Source: Nocardia rhizosphaerihabitans | GTDB lineage: Bacteria; Actinomycetota; Actinomycetes; Mycobacteriales; Mycobacteriaceae | Assembly: GCF_014646295.1 (NCBI RefSeq) | Contig: NZ_BMNE01000001.1 | Coordinates: 682,001-746,000, forward strand | Direction of reading: 5' to 3' | DNA: 64,000 nt | In this document: piece after piece, positions 40,532-51,020 of the stretch | Layout: each line of letters begins with the position of its first letter | How positions within the stretch are numbered: position 1 is the first letter of the stretch | The notes under the pieces: generated by a model | What the model was told of the DNA's origin: nothing | Database searches by the model: none | The model's input: the letters and a program-made list of their open reading frames with translations, nothing else | Position numbers and translations under genes: made by a program

Positions 40532-41140
40532 TTGACCGGCCCCGAACACCATCCCGCCGTACCGAATTCCGCACCGGGCGACCCGGCGGCCGCTCAGCCG
40601 ATCGCACCCGGGCCCGGCCACCAGCCGTATCCCGCGGCGCCTGCCCACCAGACCTACGGTGGTCCGGCGGCTCCGCATCCCGGCCGCCAGCCCGACGGCA
40701 GCTACGTGACGTACCCCGGCGATCCCGGATACCCCGGCTATGCCCCGTACCCGGGCGGCCCGTACGGCGGGTACCCGCAGGCGCCGGTGCGGATGCCGGG
40801 CAGCGTCCGCGCGGCCCAGGTCCTCTCGTTCGTCGCGGCGGGGCTCGGGCTGGCGCTGATCGTGGTCTTCGGTGCGATGGCGGGCGGCGAGGCCGCCGGG
40901 CGGGCAACGGCCGGCTTCGGACCGTTCCTCGTGCTGGGCGGGCTCGCGTTCGCGTTCCCGACCGGCGGCCAGGGGATCAGGACCACGGCCATCGTGGTCG
41001 GCTGTTTGACGGCGCTGTGCGGTCTCGGTTCGACAGCGAGCCAGATGCCGCCGAGCCTGCTCGGGATGCTGATCGGCGGTGCCGTCGCGATCCTGCTCGC
41101 GCAGCGGTCGGCGCGCGATTGGTTCCACCGGCCGCGCTGA
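40532..41140 (+). CDS. Pro/Gly/Tyr-rich membrane protein, 202 residues
   Basis: Unrecognised family. Residues 1-90 are disordered and rich in Pro, Gly, Ala and Tyr (YPGDPGYPGYAPYPGGPYGG), a style common in actinobacterial membrane proteins. Residues 95-195 hold four predicted membrane helices, ending in a basic cytoplasmic-type tail (LLAQRSARDWFHRPR). The start is TTG 40532, preceded by GAAAGGA at suitable spacing; there is no better ATG/GTG. Its C-terminus resembles that of the next gene, suggesting an old tandem duplication. Divergent from uvrC. Confidence 0.7.
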   Translation: MTGPEHHPAVPNSAPGDPAAAQPIAPGPGHQPYPAAPAHQTYGGPAAPHPGRQPDGSYVTYPGDPGYPGYAPYPGGPYGGYPQAPVRMPGSVRAAQVLSFVAAGLGLALIVVFGAMAGGEAAGRATAGFGPFLVLGGLAFAFPTGGQGIRTTAIVVGCLTALCGLGSTASQMPPSLLGMLIGGAVAILLAQRSARDWFHRPR

Positions 41141-41228
41141 TCAGCGCCCGGACGACCGCGCGACGGCAGGCCCGCCGACTCGCCTGTGTAGCGTGGGTGG
41201 CCGGCTTCCGTGCCGGAAAGGACCTCCG

Positions 41229-41648
41229 ATGACCAACGCGCCCGCTGCCCCACCCCATGCCGACGACGACCTGTTCGACGAGGGCACCCCGCTGGGGGTC
41301 ATGCCGGGCACCGTGCGCGGTGCGCGGCTCATCGCCGGGGTCGCGGCCGCCGTCGGCGTCGTGCTGATCGCCATCACCATCGCGCTGGGCACGGGTGGCT
41401 CGCTCGGTGCGCTGATCGCGGGTTACCTGCCGACTTTCGCGCTCATCCCGCTGGTGCTGTTGTTCGGCCGCGGCGGTGACCTGGTCCGGAAGGCCACGGT
41501 CGGCGCCGCCGCGCTGGCGGGGCTGGTGTCGTGCACCGGGATCCTCACCGGGCTGCCGCCGGGTGCGGTCGGCATCGTCGCCAACGGTGCGGTGGCCGCG
41601 CTGCTCCTGCGTCCGTCGGCCCAGGCCTGGTTCACCCGCGAGCGCTGA
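41229..41648 (+). CDS. small membrane protein, 139 residues, paralogue of upstream gene
   Basis: Unrecognised family. A 30-residue acidic/Pro-containing N-terminus is followed by about four membrane helices and a short tail (LLLRPSAQAWFTRER). That tail matches the end of the preceding protein (LLAQRSARDWFHRPR), so the two are probably paralogues, with this one lacking the long Pro/Gly/Tyr region. A GAAAGGA ribosome-binding site precedes ATG 41229, similar to that of its neighbour. Confidence 0.72.
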   Translation: MTNAPAAPPHADDDLFDEGTPLGVMPGTVRGARLIAGVAAAVGVVLIAITIALGTGGSLGALIAGYLPTFALIPLVLLFGRGGDLVRKATVGAAALAGLVSCTGILTGLPPGAVGIVANGAVAALLLRPSAQAWFTRER

Positions 41649-41667
41649 CCTCCTCGGCCCGTGCGGA

Positions 41668-42360
41668 TCAGTCGGCCGTGCGGATGCCGTGCTCGGCGAG
41701 CGCGTCGATGAGCGCCCGCGGGCGCTGGGCGGTCGGAACCGCGTCGACGAGGACGAAGCGGGCGCCGAGGGTGGTCGCTCCACCGTCGGCTTCGGTGCTG
41801 TCGCCGATCATCAGGACCCGCTCGGGGTCGACGCCGAGACGGTCGGTGGCGTCGCGGAAGATCTGGGCGTCCGGCTTGATGGCGCCGACCTCGTAGGACA
41901 GGGTCATCGCACCGATCAGGTCCGCCCAGCCGCGTTGCGCGAAGGCGGGGCGGATGTCGAAGGCGATATTGCTGACGATGCCGATCGGAATGTCCTGTGC
42001 GGCCAGGGATTCCAGGACGGTGCCGGTGTCGGGATACGGCGTCCACGCCAGCGGGTCGATGAGCCGCTCGTAGAGGCGCGAAGCCTGCGCGTCGGGAACG
42101 CCGGATCCGCGCAGCACCTCGAGATAGGCATGCCGGTGCAGGGCCGGGTCGAGATCACGGTTGTCCCAGGCATGCTGACCTCGCGCGTCGAAGGTCATGA
42201 ACTGCTCGACCGGAGCCGTCATCCGCCGCAGCACTTCGGCTTTGGCCGCGACGTCGAACGGCGCACCGTCGTCGTCGATCAACTCGTCGGCCCAGGTCCG
42301 ATCGTCCTCCAAGCGGAAGACCGTGCCGGAGAAGTCGAACAGCACCGCGTCGATATCCAT
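41668..42360 (-). CDS. HAD-superfamily hydrolase-like protein
   Basis: A 230-residue HAD-fold protein with a helical cap. Motif I is LFDFSGTVF: the nucleophile Asp9 is present, but the second Asp of the usual DxD is Ser11. Motif II is GIVSN, motif III IKPDAQIFRDA and motif IV MIGDSTEADGGA. Members lacking the second Asp include phosphonatase-like and dehalogenase-like enzymes, so activity as a normal phosphatase is uncertain. ATG 42360 is the start; the frame runs on far upstream only as antisense to ggt. Confidence 0.82.
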   Translation of the reverse strand: MDIDAVLFDFSGTVFRLEDDRTWADELIDDDGAPFDVAAKAEVLRRMTAPVEQFMTFDARGQHAWDNRDLDPALHRHAYLEVLRGSGVPDAQASRLYERLIDPLAWTPYPDTGTVLESLAAQDIPIGIVSNIAFDIRPAFAQRGWADLIGAMTLSYEVGAIKPDAQIFRDATDRLGVDPERVLMIGDSTEADGGATTLGARFVLVDAVPTAQRPRALIDALAEHGIRTAD

Positions 42361-42525
42361 CTCGCCAGGGTAGCGAGGTCGGCGCAGCGCAACGGGCGGA
42401 AAGTGGTTCGGCAACCGAACATTCGTGCCGTCGTCACCGGCGCGTCGACGCCGCGGCAACCGTCGCAGCGGGTGCTGCGCCGGAAACGGCGGCAAGGGTG
42501 GGCCGTGCGGGGTTACGCTGCCAGG

Positions 42526-44472
42526 ATGACGCCAAGGCGACAGACGTGGATCGGGGCCGCGGCGGCCGGAGTGCTCACGGTGGGGCTGTTGACGGGCTGC
42601 TCGTCGACCGACGCCGCGGCAGCCGAATGTACGAGTACACCGAACGGCACGCCCGTCTCGGCGGCGCCGGCGACCGGCGCCCCGACCACGCAGAATCTCA
42701 GCACGAATCCGGAGATCGCGTCGGGCTACCGCTCGGGCATGACCGCGGTGCGTACCCACACCTACGCGGTCTCCACCGCCAATCCGCTCGCCACCGAGGC
42801 CGCGTGCCGGGTGCTGCGGGCGGGCGGCACTGCCGCCGACGCGCTGGTCACCGCGCAGGCGATGCTCGGGCTCGTCGAACCGCAGGCCTCCGGCATCGGT
42901 GGCGGCGCGTTCCTGCTGCACTACGACGCGAAGTCGCGCACCGTCGAGGCCTATGACGGCCGCGAGACCGCGCCCGCCGCGGCCACCGAGAACTACCTGC
43001 GCTGGGTCAGCGACACCGACCGCACCGAACCCGCCCCCAACACCCGGGCCAGCGGCCGGTCCATCGGGGTGCCCGGCGTGCTGCGGATGCTCGAACTCGC
43101 CCACCGCGAGCACGGGATGACCGAGTGGAAGGAACTGTTCGACCCGGCGATCAGCCTGGCCGACAGCGGTTTCGCGATCAGTCCGCGGCTGGCCGGGCAG
43201 ATCGCCGAGTCGGCCAAGGACCTCTCCGCCGACGAGGGCGCGCGCGGGTATTTCCTCGAAGCCGACGGCTCGCCCAAGAAGGCAGGCACGGTTCTCACCA
43301 ACCCGGCCCTGTCGAAGACACTGTCCGCCGTCGCCACCGACGGCGCGGAGGCCCTCTACACCGGCGCCATCGCCCAGGACATCGTCGAGGCGGCGGGCAG
43401 CACCGCGGGCGGGCGCACCCCCAGCCTGCTGACCACCTCCGATCTGGCGGATTACCAGGTCAAGAAGCGCGCCGCGCTGTGCACCGGCTACCGCAAGTTC
43501 GAACTGTGCGGCATGCCCGCCCCGTCCTCGGGCGGCAGCACCGTCGCCGCGACGCTCGGCATCCTGGCCAACTTCGACCTGCCCGCCCTGCGCCCGCAGG
43601 AGGTCGACGCCGACGGCGGACGCCCCGACGCGCAGGCCGTGCACCTGATCTCCGAGGCCGAGCGCCTGGCCTACGCCGACCGCAACAAGTACGTCGCCGA
43701 CCCGGATTTCGTTCCGCTGCCGGGCAATTCGGTGCTCTCCCTGGTGCACCCGCAGTACCTGAAGCAGCGGTCGACGCTGATCGACCCGCAGCGCAGCATG
43801 GGCACCGCCAAGCCCGGCGATCTCGGTCCGGTGCCGCTGGGCAACGGCCCGCAGCCGCCCGAACACGGCACCAGCCACATCTCCGTCGTCGACAAGTACG
43901 GCAACGCCGCCGCGATGACCACCACCGTGGAGGCGGCGTTCGGCTCGTTCCACTTCGTCGACGGCTTCCTGCTGAACAATCAGCTCACCGACTTCGCCGC
44001 CGACCCGCTCGACCCGGACGGCACCCCGGTCGCCAACCGGCTGCAGCCCGGCAAGCGCCCGCGCAGCTCGATGGCCCCCACCCTGGTGTTCGACCGCGAC
44101 GACGCGGGCAACCGCGGCGACCTCGCCCTGGTGACCGGTTCGCCCGGCGGCGCGGTGATCATCCAGTTCGTCGTGAAGACCCTGGTCAACGTCCTGGACT
44201 GGGGGGTCGACCCGCAACAGGCGGTCTCCGGCGTCTCCTTCGGCGCCGGCAACACCCCGGTGACCGGCGTCGGCGGCGAACACCCCGACATCAATGCCAC
44301 CGACAACGGCGACCACGACCCCCTCGTCCAGCGCCTGCGCGCCATGGGCCACCAGGTCTCGGTGGCACCGCAGACCAGCGGTCTGAGCGCACTACAACGC
44401 GACGGCAAGGACGGCTGGATCGGCGGCGCCGACCCCCGCCGCGAAGGAGCGGTCCTCGGCGACACCCGCTAG
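42526..44472 (+). CDS. ggt: gamma-glutamyltransferase, lipoprotein form
   Basis: A 648-residue exported Ntn-hydrolase that cleaves or transfers the gamma-glutamyl group of glutathione-like compounds. The signal peptide ends in the lipobox LLTGC (about residues 22-26). The autoprocessing/catalytic Thr lies in HGTSHISVVDKYGNAAAMTT, at the start of the future small subunit, and VTGSPGGAVIIQFVV near the C-terminus is also conserved; GLVEPQASGIGGGAFLLHYD marks the large subunit. ATG 42526 is chosen because it opens the signal peptide. The host probably uses mycothiol, so physiological substrates may be other gamma-glutamyl peptides. Confidence 0.92.
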   Translation: MTPRRQTWIGAAAAGVLTVGLLTGCSSTDAAAAECTSTPNGTPVSAAPATGAPTTQNLSTNPEIASGYRSGMTAVRTHTYAVSTANPLATEAACRVLRAGGTAADALVTAQAMLGLVEPQASGIGGGAFLLHYDAKSRTVEAYDGRETAPAAATENYLRWVSDTDRTEPAPNTRASGRSIGVPGVLRMLELAHREHGMTEWKELFDPAISLADSGFAISPRLAGQIAESAKDLSADEGARGYFLEADGSPKKAGTVLTNPALSKTLSAVATDGAEALYTGAIAQDIVEAAGSTAGGRTPSLLTTSDLADYQVKKRAALCTGYRKFELCGMPAPSSGGSTVAATLGILANFDLPALRPQEVDADGGRPDAQAVHLISEAERLAYADRNKYVADPDFVPLPGNSVLSLVHPQYLKQRSTLIDPQRSMGTAKPGDLGPVPLGNGPQPPEHGTSHISVVDKYGNAAAMTTTVEAAFGSFHFVDGFLLNNQLTDFAADPLDPDGTPVANRLQPGKRPRSSMAPTLVFDRDDAGNRGDLALVTGSPGGAVIIQFVVKTLVNVLDWGVDPQQAVSGVSFGAGNTPVTGVGGEHPDINATDNGDHDPLVQRLRAMGHQVSVAPQTSGLSALQRDGKDGWIGGADPRREGAVLGDTR

Positions 44473-44476
44473 CGGG

Positions 44477-46717
<2,241 letters not shown>

Positions 46718-46839
46718 GTCTGCTTGCTCCGTATTCTTGGCGGCTGGCGCCGCGTATTTCTCGGCCTCTCGGCCTCGATTCTTCCTACACAGTACGGCGT
46801 GCTCCAGGCGCTTTCGGTGCCGCCCGGGGCCGCGGTAGG

Positions 46840-47463
46840 TCAGCCTCGCTGGGCGAGTCGCTCCACGTACTTGGCGATCACGTCGACCTCGAGATTCACC
46901 GTGGTGCCGACGGGCGCGGTACCGAGGACGGTCAGTGCCAGCGTCGTCGGGATCAGCGAGACTTCGAACCAGTCGCGGTTGCCGTCGGCGGCGGGCTCGT
47001 CGGCGATGCCGAGACCCGAGACGGTGAGGGAGACGCCGTCGACGGTGATCGAGCCCTTCTCCACCACATAGCGCGCGATCGCGTCGGGCAGCGAGATCCG
47101 GACGACCTCCCAGTTCTCCGACGGCGTCCGCGAGAGCACGGTGCCGGTGCCGTCGACGTGACCCTGCACGAGATGGCCGCCGAGGCGGCTGTTGAGCGCG
47201 GCGGCGCGCTCGAGGTTGACCCGGGAGCCGGCGACCAGAGCGCCGATGCTCGACCGGTTCAGCGTCTCCGCCATGACGTCGACGGTGAAGCTGTCGCCGT
47301 CGATCACGTCGACGACGGTGAGGCAGACACCGTTGACGGCGATCGAATCGCCGTGCCCGGCATCGGAAGTCACCAGCTTGCCGCGGATCGTCAACCGGGC
47401 GGCGTCGGCCAGCTGTTCGGTGGCGACGATCTCGCCCAGCTCTTCGACGATCCCTGTGAACAT
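46840..47463 (-). CDS. ribE: riboflavin synthase, alpha chain
   Basis: A 207-residue protein of two homologous lumazine-binding repeats, each about 95 residues. It opens with [34 protein letters not shown] is in the first repeat and [17 protein letters not shown] in the second. It converts two lumazines to riboflavin. ATG 47463 gives the standard start; the upstream in-frame extension to 47670 is not family-like. Named ribC in mycobacteria. About 120 bp separate it from ribBA downstream. Confidence 0.95.
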   Translation of the reverse strand: MFTGIVEELGEIVATEQLADAARLTIRGKLVTSDAGHGDSIAVNGVCLTVVDVIDGDSFTVDVMAETLNRSSIGALVAGSRVNLERAAALNSRLGGHLVQGHVDGTGTVLSRTPSENWEVVRISLPDAIARYVVEKGSITVDGVSLTVSGLGIADEPAADGNRDWFEVSLIPTTLALTVLGTAPVGTTVNLEVDVIAKYVERLAQRG

Positions 47464-48007
47464 GCCTGACTCCCTTGTCGCGTCATCCGTACCCGTTGGG
47501 CCCAACAGCAGGTGGGTGGCCGCTATTCCCGGCGGCACCCGCTCGCCGCACAGCCTAGTGGCGGGCCGGGTGAGGCCTGCCGGGTCGGGGTCGAATCGGA
47601 CCCCGGGCACGGTCACGTCCAGGGAAACGGACAGCCGTGCATCGATCCGGCGGTGAATGTAGGCCGACATGATGAAACCCCGCCGTTAATCATTCCGGCG
47701 GTAATTGTTCAATCGAATTTTCGGAGAATCGGTCACAGCCATTCGTCCGGCGGCTCTAACCTGTACTTACCCTTGAATTACGAACTCGAAACACGGTGAT
47801 TCTAATGCTTGCGCCGAGCAGGCCATTGACGCAATATTGTTATGTCGCCGATTCCTGCTGTTCAACTATTCGTCTCGACCTGGTCGGCGGCGCATTCGGC
47901 CCGCGGCAAGGCAGTCGTGGGCAGTTCGACCCAGGGCTAGTCCACCACTCCAGGAAGTCAGACAACACTGTGGGTCACAACAGGTTCGATACATGTGGGG
48001 GTGCCGC
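47464..48007. other. 544-bp divergent intergenic region with an AT-richer core
   Basis: No convincing gene. About 47680-47870 is clearly less GC-rich than the surroundings and contains a weak 6-bp-stem hairpin (47680-47685 with 47696-47701). It separates ribE from the divergent gene at 48008. I looked for an FMN riboswitch (AGGGTGAA/ACCGG/AAAGCC pattern) on the ribE side and did not see one. In mycobacteria ribG and transporter genes occupy this region. Confidence 0.5.
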
Positions 48008-48478
48008 GTGAGCACATTGGTCGATTCCACGCTCCAAATTCGGTGCGTCCGTTATCGGCGGGAACTGCACCTGCCCGCGACGATCGATCCGGATTCCCGG
48101 CGCATTCTGCTGTTGATCGGCGCGCACTACGGCGCGGTCACCATGCCGGGCGATCTGGGCGAGCGGGTGCAGGCCCGGTTGCGGAGCGCCGCGATCGCGG
48201 GTCCGGTCGTCGACCACCCGCGGGCCAGGCGCTGGACCTTCCTCACCGGCCCGTGCCGCCCCGACACCCTCACCCCCACCGCGTCCGCCGAACTGTTCCG
48301 GCTCTACACGACGGTCGCGTGCCACGGCAGCCAGATCGTGCTGCCCTCACCCGACGACGAGCGCACCGGTTACCGCACCTGGGTGCAGGCGCCCGTCGCG
48401 GCCGACACCCGGCCGCCGGTGCAGGCGGTGATCGAAGCGGCGCGGGCGCTGGGCACCCGCACACTCCGCTCGCTCTGA
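48008..48478 (+). CDS. conserved-type hypothetical protein, 156 residues
   Basis: I do not recognise a named family. The protein is soluble and basic. GAVTMPGDLGERVQARLRSA, then ARRWTFLTGPC, then QIVLPSPDDERTGYRTWVQA, loosely recall the regulatory or primase/polymerase-like small proteins of actinobacteria that pair a 'WTFL' segment with a C-terminal 'LPSP' segment. That is a weak impression, not an assignment. The start is GTG 48008; open frame extends upstream to 47837, but that part is Arg-rich and overlaps the AT-richer region. It converges with rpe, 13 bp away. Confidence 0.6.
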   Translation: MSTLVDSTLQIRCVRYRRELHLPATIDPDSRRILLLIGAHYGAVTMPGDLGERVQARLRSAAIAGPVVDHPRARRWTFLTGPCRPDTLTPTASAELFRLYTTVACHGSQIVLPSPDDERTGYRTWVQAPVAADTRPPVQAVIEAARALGTRTLRSL

Positions 48479-48491
48479 TCGAATTCGCGAC

Positions 48492-49184
<693 letters not shown>

Positions 49185-49209
49185 AGCGCGCAAGTGTAGC
49201 GACCAAATG

Positions 49210-49236
49210 GTGATTGCCCTGCCCGGATGTGGGTAG
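49210..49236 (+). promoter_or_regulatory. candidate SigF-type promoter upstream of rsbW
   Basis: A -10-like GGGTAG (49231-49236) lies 15 bases after a -35-like GTGATT (49210-49215), resembling the actinobacterial SigF consensus (GTTT, 15-17 bases, GGGTAT). It would start transcription a few bases before GTG 49247, so the message would be nearly leaderless. SigF operons are often autoregulated, which makes the match plausible; the -35 is imperfect. Confidence 0.35.
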
Positions 49237-49246
49237 CCTCCATAGG

Positions 49247-49669
49247 GTGACCAATATTTCGGCGGAACAAGGGCTGTTCAGCGCCCCGGTGGAGATTCGC
49301 GTAGCAGCTTCGTTGACCCAGCTGCCGATCCTGCGCGGATTGGCCGAAACCCTGGTCCTGCTCAGCGATTTCACCCTCGACGAGGTCGCCGACGTGCGCC
49401 TGGCCGTAGACGAGGTGTGCTCCACCCTCATCGCGATCGCCGCGCCTGGTTCGACGCTGACCTGCGAATTCGTCGTCGGTGACAGTGAACTGATGGTGCG
49501 GGTCGACGGCGTCGCCGCGGCCGAGGGCATGCCCGATCAGCGCAGCTTCGGCTGGCACGTGCTGCGCACGCTCAGCGACGAGGTGACCGCCGACCAGCAG
49601 GGCTTCGACGCGGTCGTGTCCGGTTATCCGACGACGGTCCGATTCCGTCGGGTCCGGGGGAAGGCGTAG
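49247..49669 (+). CDS. rsbW: RsbW-type anti-sigma factor (GHKL ATPase fold)
   Basis: A 140-residue protein of the RsbW/UsfX type: a serine kinase-like fold that holds a SigF/SigB-family sigma factor inactive. [20 protein letters not shown] is the N-box helix, with Thr where classic GHKL ATPases have Asn, as in other actinobacterial members; [20 protein letters not shown] is the C-terminal part. The start is GTG 49247. Its stop TAG shares a base with the GTG of the sigma factor gene, the usual anti-sigma/sigma coupling. No anti-anti-sigma (STAS) gene is adjacent. Confidence 0.85.
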   Translation: MTNISAEQGLFSAPVEIRVAASLTQLPILRGLAETLVLLSDFTLDEVADVRLAVDEVCSTLIAIAAPGSTLTCEFVVGDSELMVRVDGVAAAEGMPDQRSFGWHVLRTLSDEVTADQQGFDAVVSGYPTTVRFRRVRGKA

Positions 49670-50562
49670 TGCACGGCGAGGACACCACCGAAGACCACAA
49701 GCCCGACCAGGAAACCCGCGCCGAACCGCAGGCCGCCGACAACGGCGCCGCAGCGCAGAACCCGGCCGAGGAGATCGTCGACGAGGACGCCGAGACCGAG
49801 GAGCCGGTATCCGGCTACGACGACGTCAGCGCGCTGTTCGAGCGGCTCGCGGCGACCGAACCGGGCAGCGTCGCGCACGCGGTGGCGCGGGACGCGCTGA
49901 TCAACCGCTGCATTCCGCTGGCCGACCACATCGCCAGGAAGTTCAGCGGGCGCGGCGAACCGTTCGACGATCTGTCGCAGGTGGCGCGCGTCGGCCTGGT
50001 GCACGCGGTGGACCGGTTCGATCTGAGCCGCGGCTCGAACTTCCTGTCCTTCGCGGTGCCGACGATCATGGGTGAGGTCAGGCGCTACTTCCGCGACAAC
50101 ACCTGGGCGATGCGAGTACCCCGGCGGGTCAAGGAGACCCACCTACGCATCGGGGCAGCGGTCGATCAGCTGTCGCAACGGCTGGGTCGCTCCCCGACCG
50201 CGAAGGAGATCGCGGCCGAACTCGACGTCGACCCCGACGAGGTCACCCAGGCGGTGATCGCGGGCAACGCGTACCAGCCCACCTCGATCGATGCCGCCTC
50301 GGTCGGGCGCGACAGTGATGCTTCGCTGCTCGACACCCTCGGCGAGGAGGAATCGCAGTTCGACCGGGTCGAGGAGTACATCGCGGTGCGTCCGCTGCTG
50401 GCGGGCCTGCCCGAACGCGAACGTCGCATTCTGACGATGCGTTTCTTCGAGTCGATGACGCAGACCCAGATCGCGTCCCAGCTGGGGATCTCCCAGATGC
50501 ACGTCTCGCGGATCCTCGCGAAAACCCTTGCCCGCCTGCGCGAATTGTCCGAACGAGACTGA
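49669..50562 (+). CDS. sigF: RNA polymerase sigma factor of the SigB/SigF/SigG family
   Basis: A 297-residue group 3 sigma factor. A roughly 55-residue acidic N-terminus precedes region 2 (IPLADHIARKFSGRGEPFDD, then VGLVHAVDRFDLSRGSNFLS and VPTIMGEVRRYFRDNTW), region 3 (LGRSPTAKEIAAELDVDPDE) and region 4 (LPERERRILTMRFFESMTQT, with the HTH QIASQLGISQMHVSRILAK). It would direct a stress or stationary-phase regulon. The gene is coupled to rsbW. In M. tuberculosis the usfX-sigF pair lies elsewhere, so this may be the same pair relocated or an additional paralogue. Confidence 0.9.
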   Translation: MHGEDTTEDHKPDQETRAEPQAADNGAAAQNPAEEIVDEDAETEEPVSGYDDVSALFERLAATEPGSVAHAVARDALINRCIPLADHIARKFSGRGEPFDDLSQVARVGLVHAVDRFDLSRGSNFLSFAVPTIMGEVRRYFRDNTWAMRVPRRVKETHLRIGAAVDQLSQRLGRSPTAKEIAAELDVDPDEVTQAVIAGNAYQPTSIDAASVGRDSDASLLDTLGEEESQFDRVEEYIAVRPLLAGLPERERRILTMRFFESMTQTQIASQLGISQMHVSRILAKTLARLRELSERD

Positions 50563-50584
50563 GGTCACCGGGACAACGACGTCC

Positions 50585-50929
50585 CTACGCGCCCTGCCGT
50601 TCGCGCCGCAGCCGAGCAGGCGCCCGCAGCCACCAGGCGCTGTCGAGAAGTTCGGCGAGCTGGTCGGTGTCGACCACGGCGAGATCGACGAGAACGTACG
50701 GGCTCCCGTCGTAGTGCGGTGTCGTGTAGAACGCCGGATCACCGGAGGCCAGGAGGGCTTCCTTCTCTCCCGGCTCGCACAGCAATGCCAGCCCACCCTC
50801 GGCCTCGACCCGCAATCGCGCGAACCCCTTCCCTCCGACCTTGAGCCCGGGACTGCGCCACCAGGTGCCCTCCTCGACACCCGGCAGCGCCGTCGCCATC
50901 GTCACCACCTGCTCCCACGTCATCGCCAT
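50585..50929 (-). CDS. MmcQ/YjbR-family protein
   Basis: A 114-residue protein of the MmcQ/YjbR (CyaY-like fold) family: VVTMATALPGVEEGTWW, GLKVGGKGFARLRVE, and the C-terminal YVLVDLAVVDTDQLAELLDS, then AWWLRAPARLR. Members are small, probably DNA-binding proteins without a defined role. ATG 50929; converges with sigF 22 bp away. Confidence 0.85.
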   Translation of the reverse strand: MAMTWEQVVTMATALPGVEEGTWWRSPGLKVGGKGFARLRVEAEGGLALLCEPGEKEALLASGDPAFYTTPHYDGSPYVLVDLAVVDTDQLAELLDSAWWLRAPARLRRERQGA

Positions 50930-51020
50930 GCCCCGATTCTGCGCCTGTTCGGGCGGCGGGCGATTGGACGAATGTCACGTGTCGGCGGGCTCGGACGTGT
51001 ACGTCGTCGCCCGCCGACCG

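Noticed and set aside
37976..41128. A 1050-codon open frame on the minus strand across rapZ, uvrC and beyond
   Set aside because: It runs in another frame of uvrC and rapZ and antisense to the 40532 gene, and it is Arg/Pro/Gly-rich with no motif. Typical shadow of high-GC coding DNA. Long antisense frames over mptB (2455-4113) and tkt (17919-20069) were rejected for the same reason.
47464..48007. FMN riboswitch upstream of ribE
   Set aside because: The conserved segments of the aptamer were not found on either strand; only a weak 6-bp hairpin is present.
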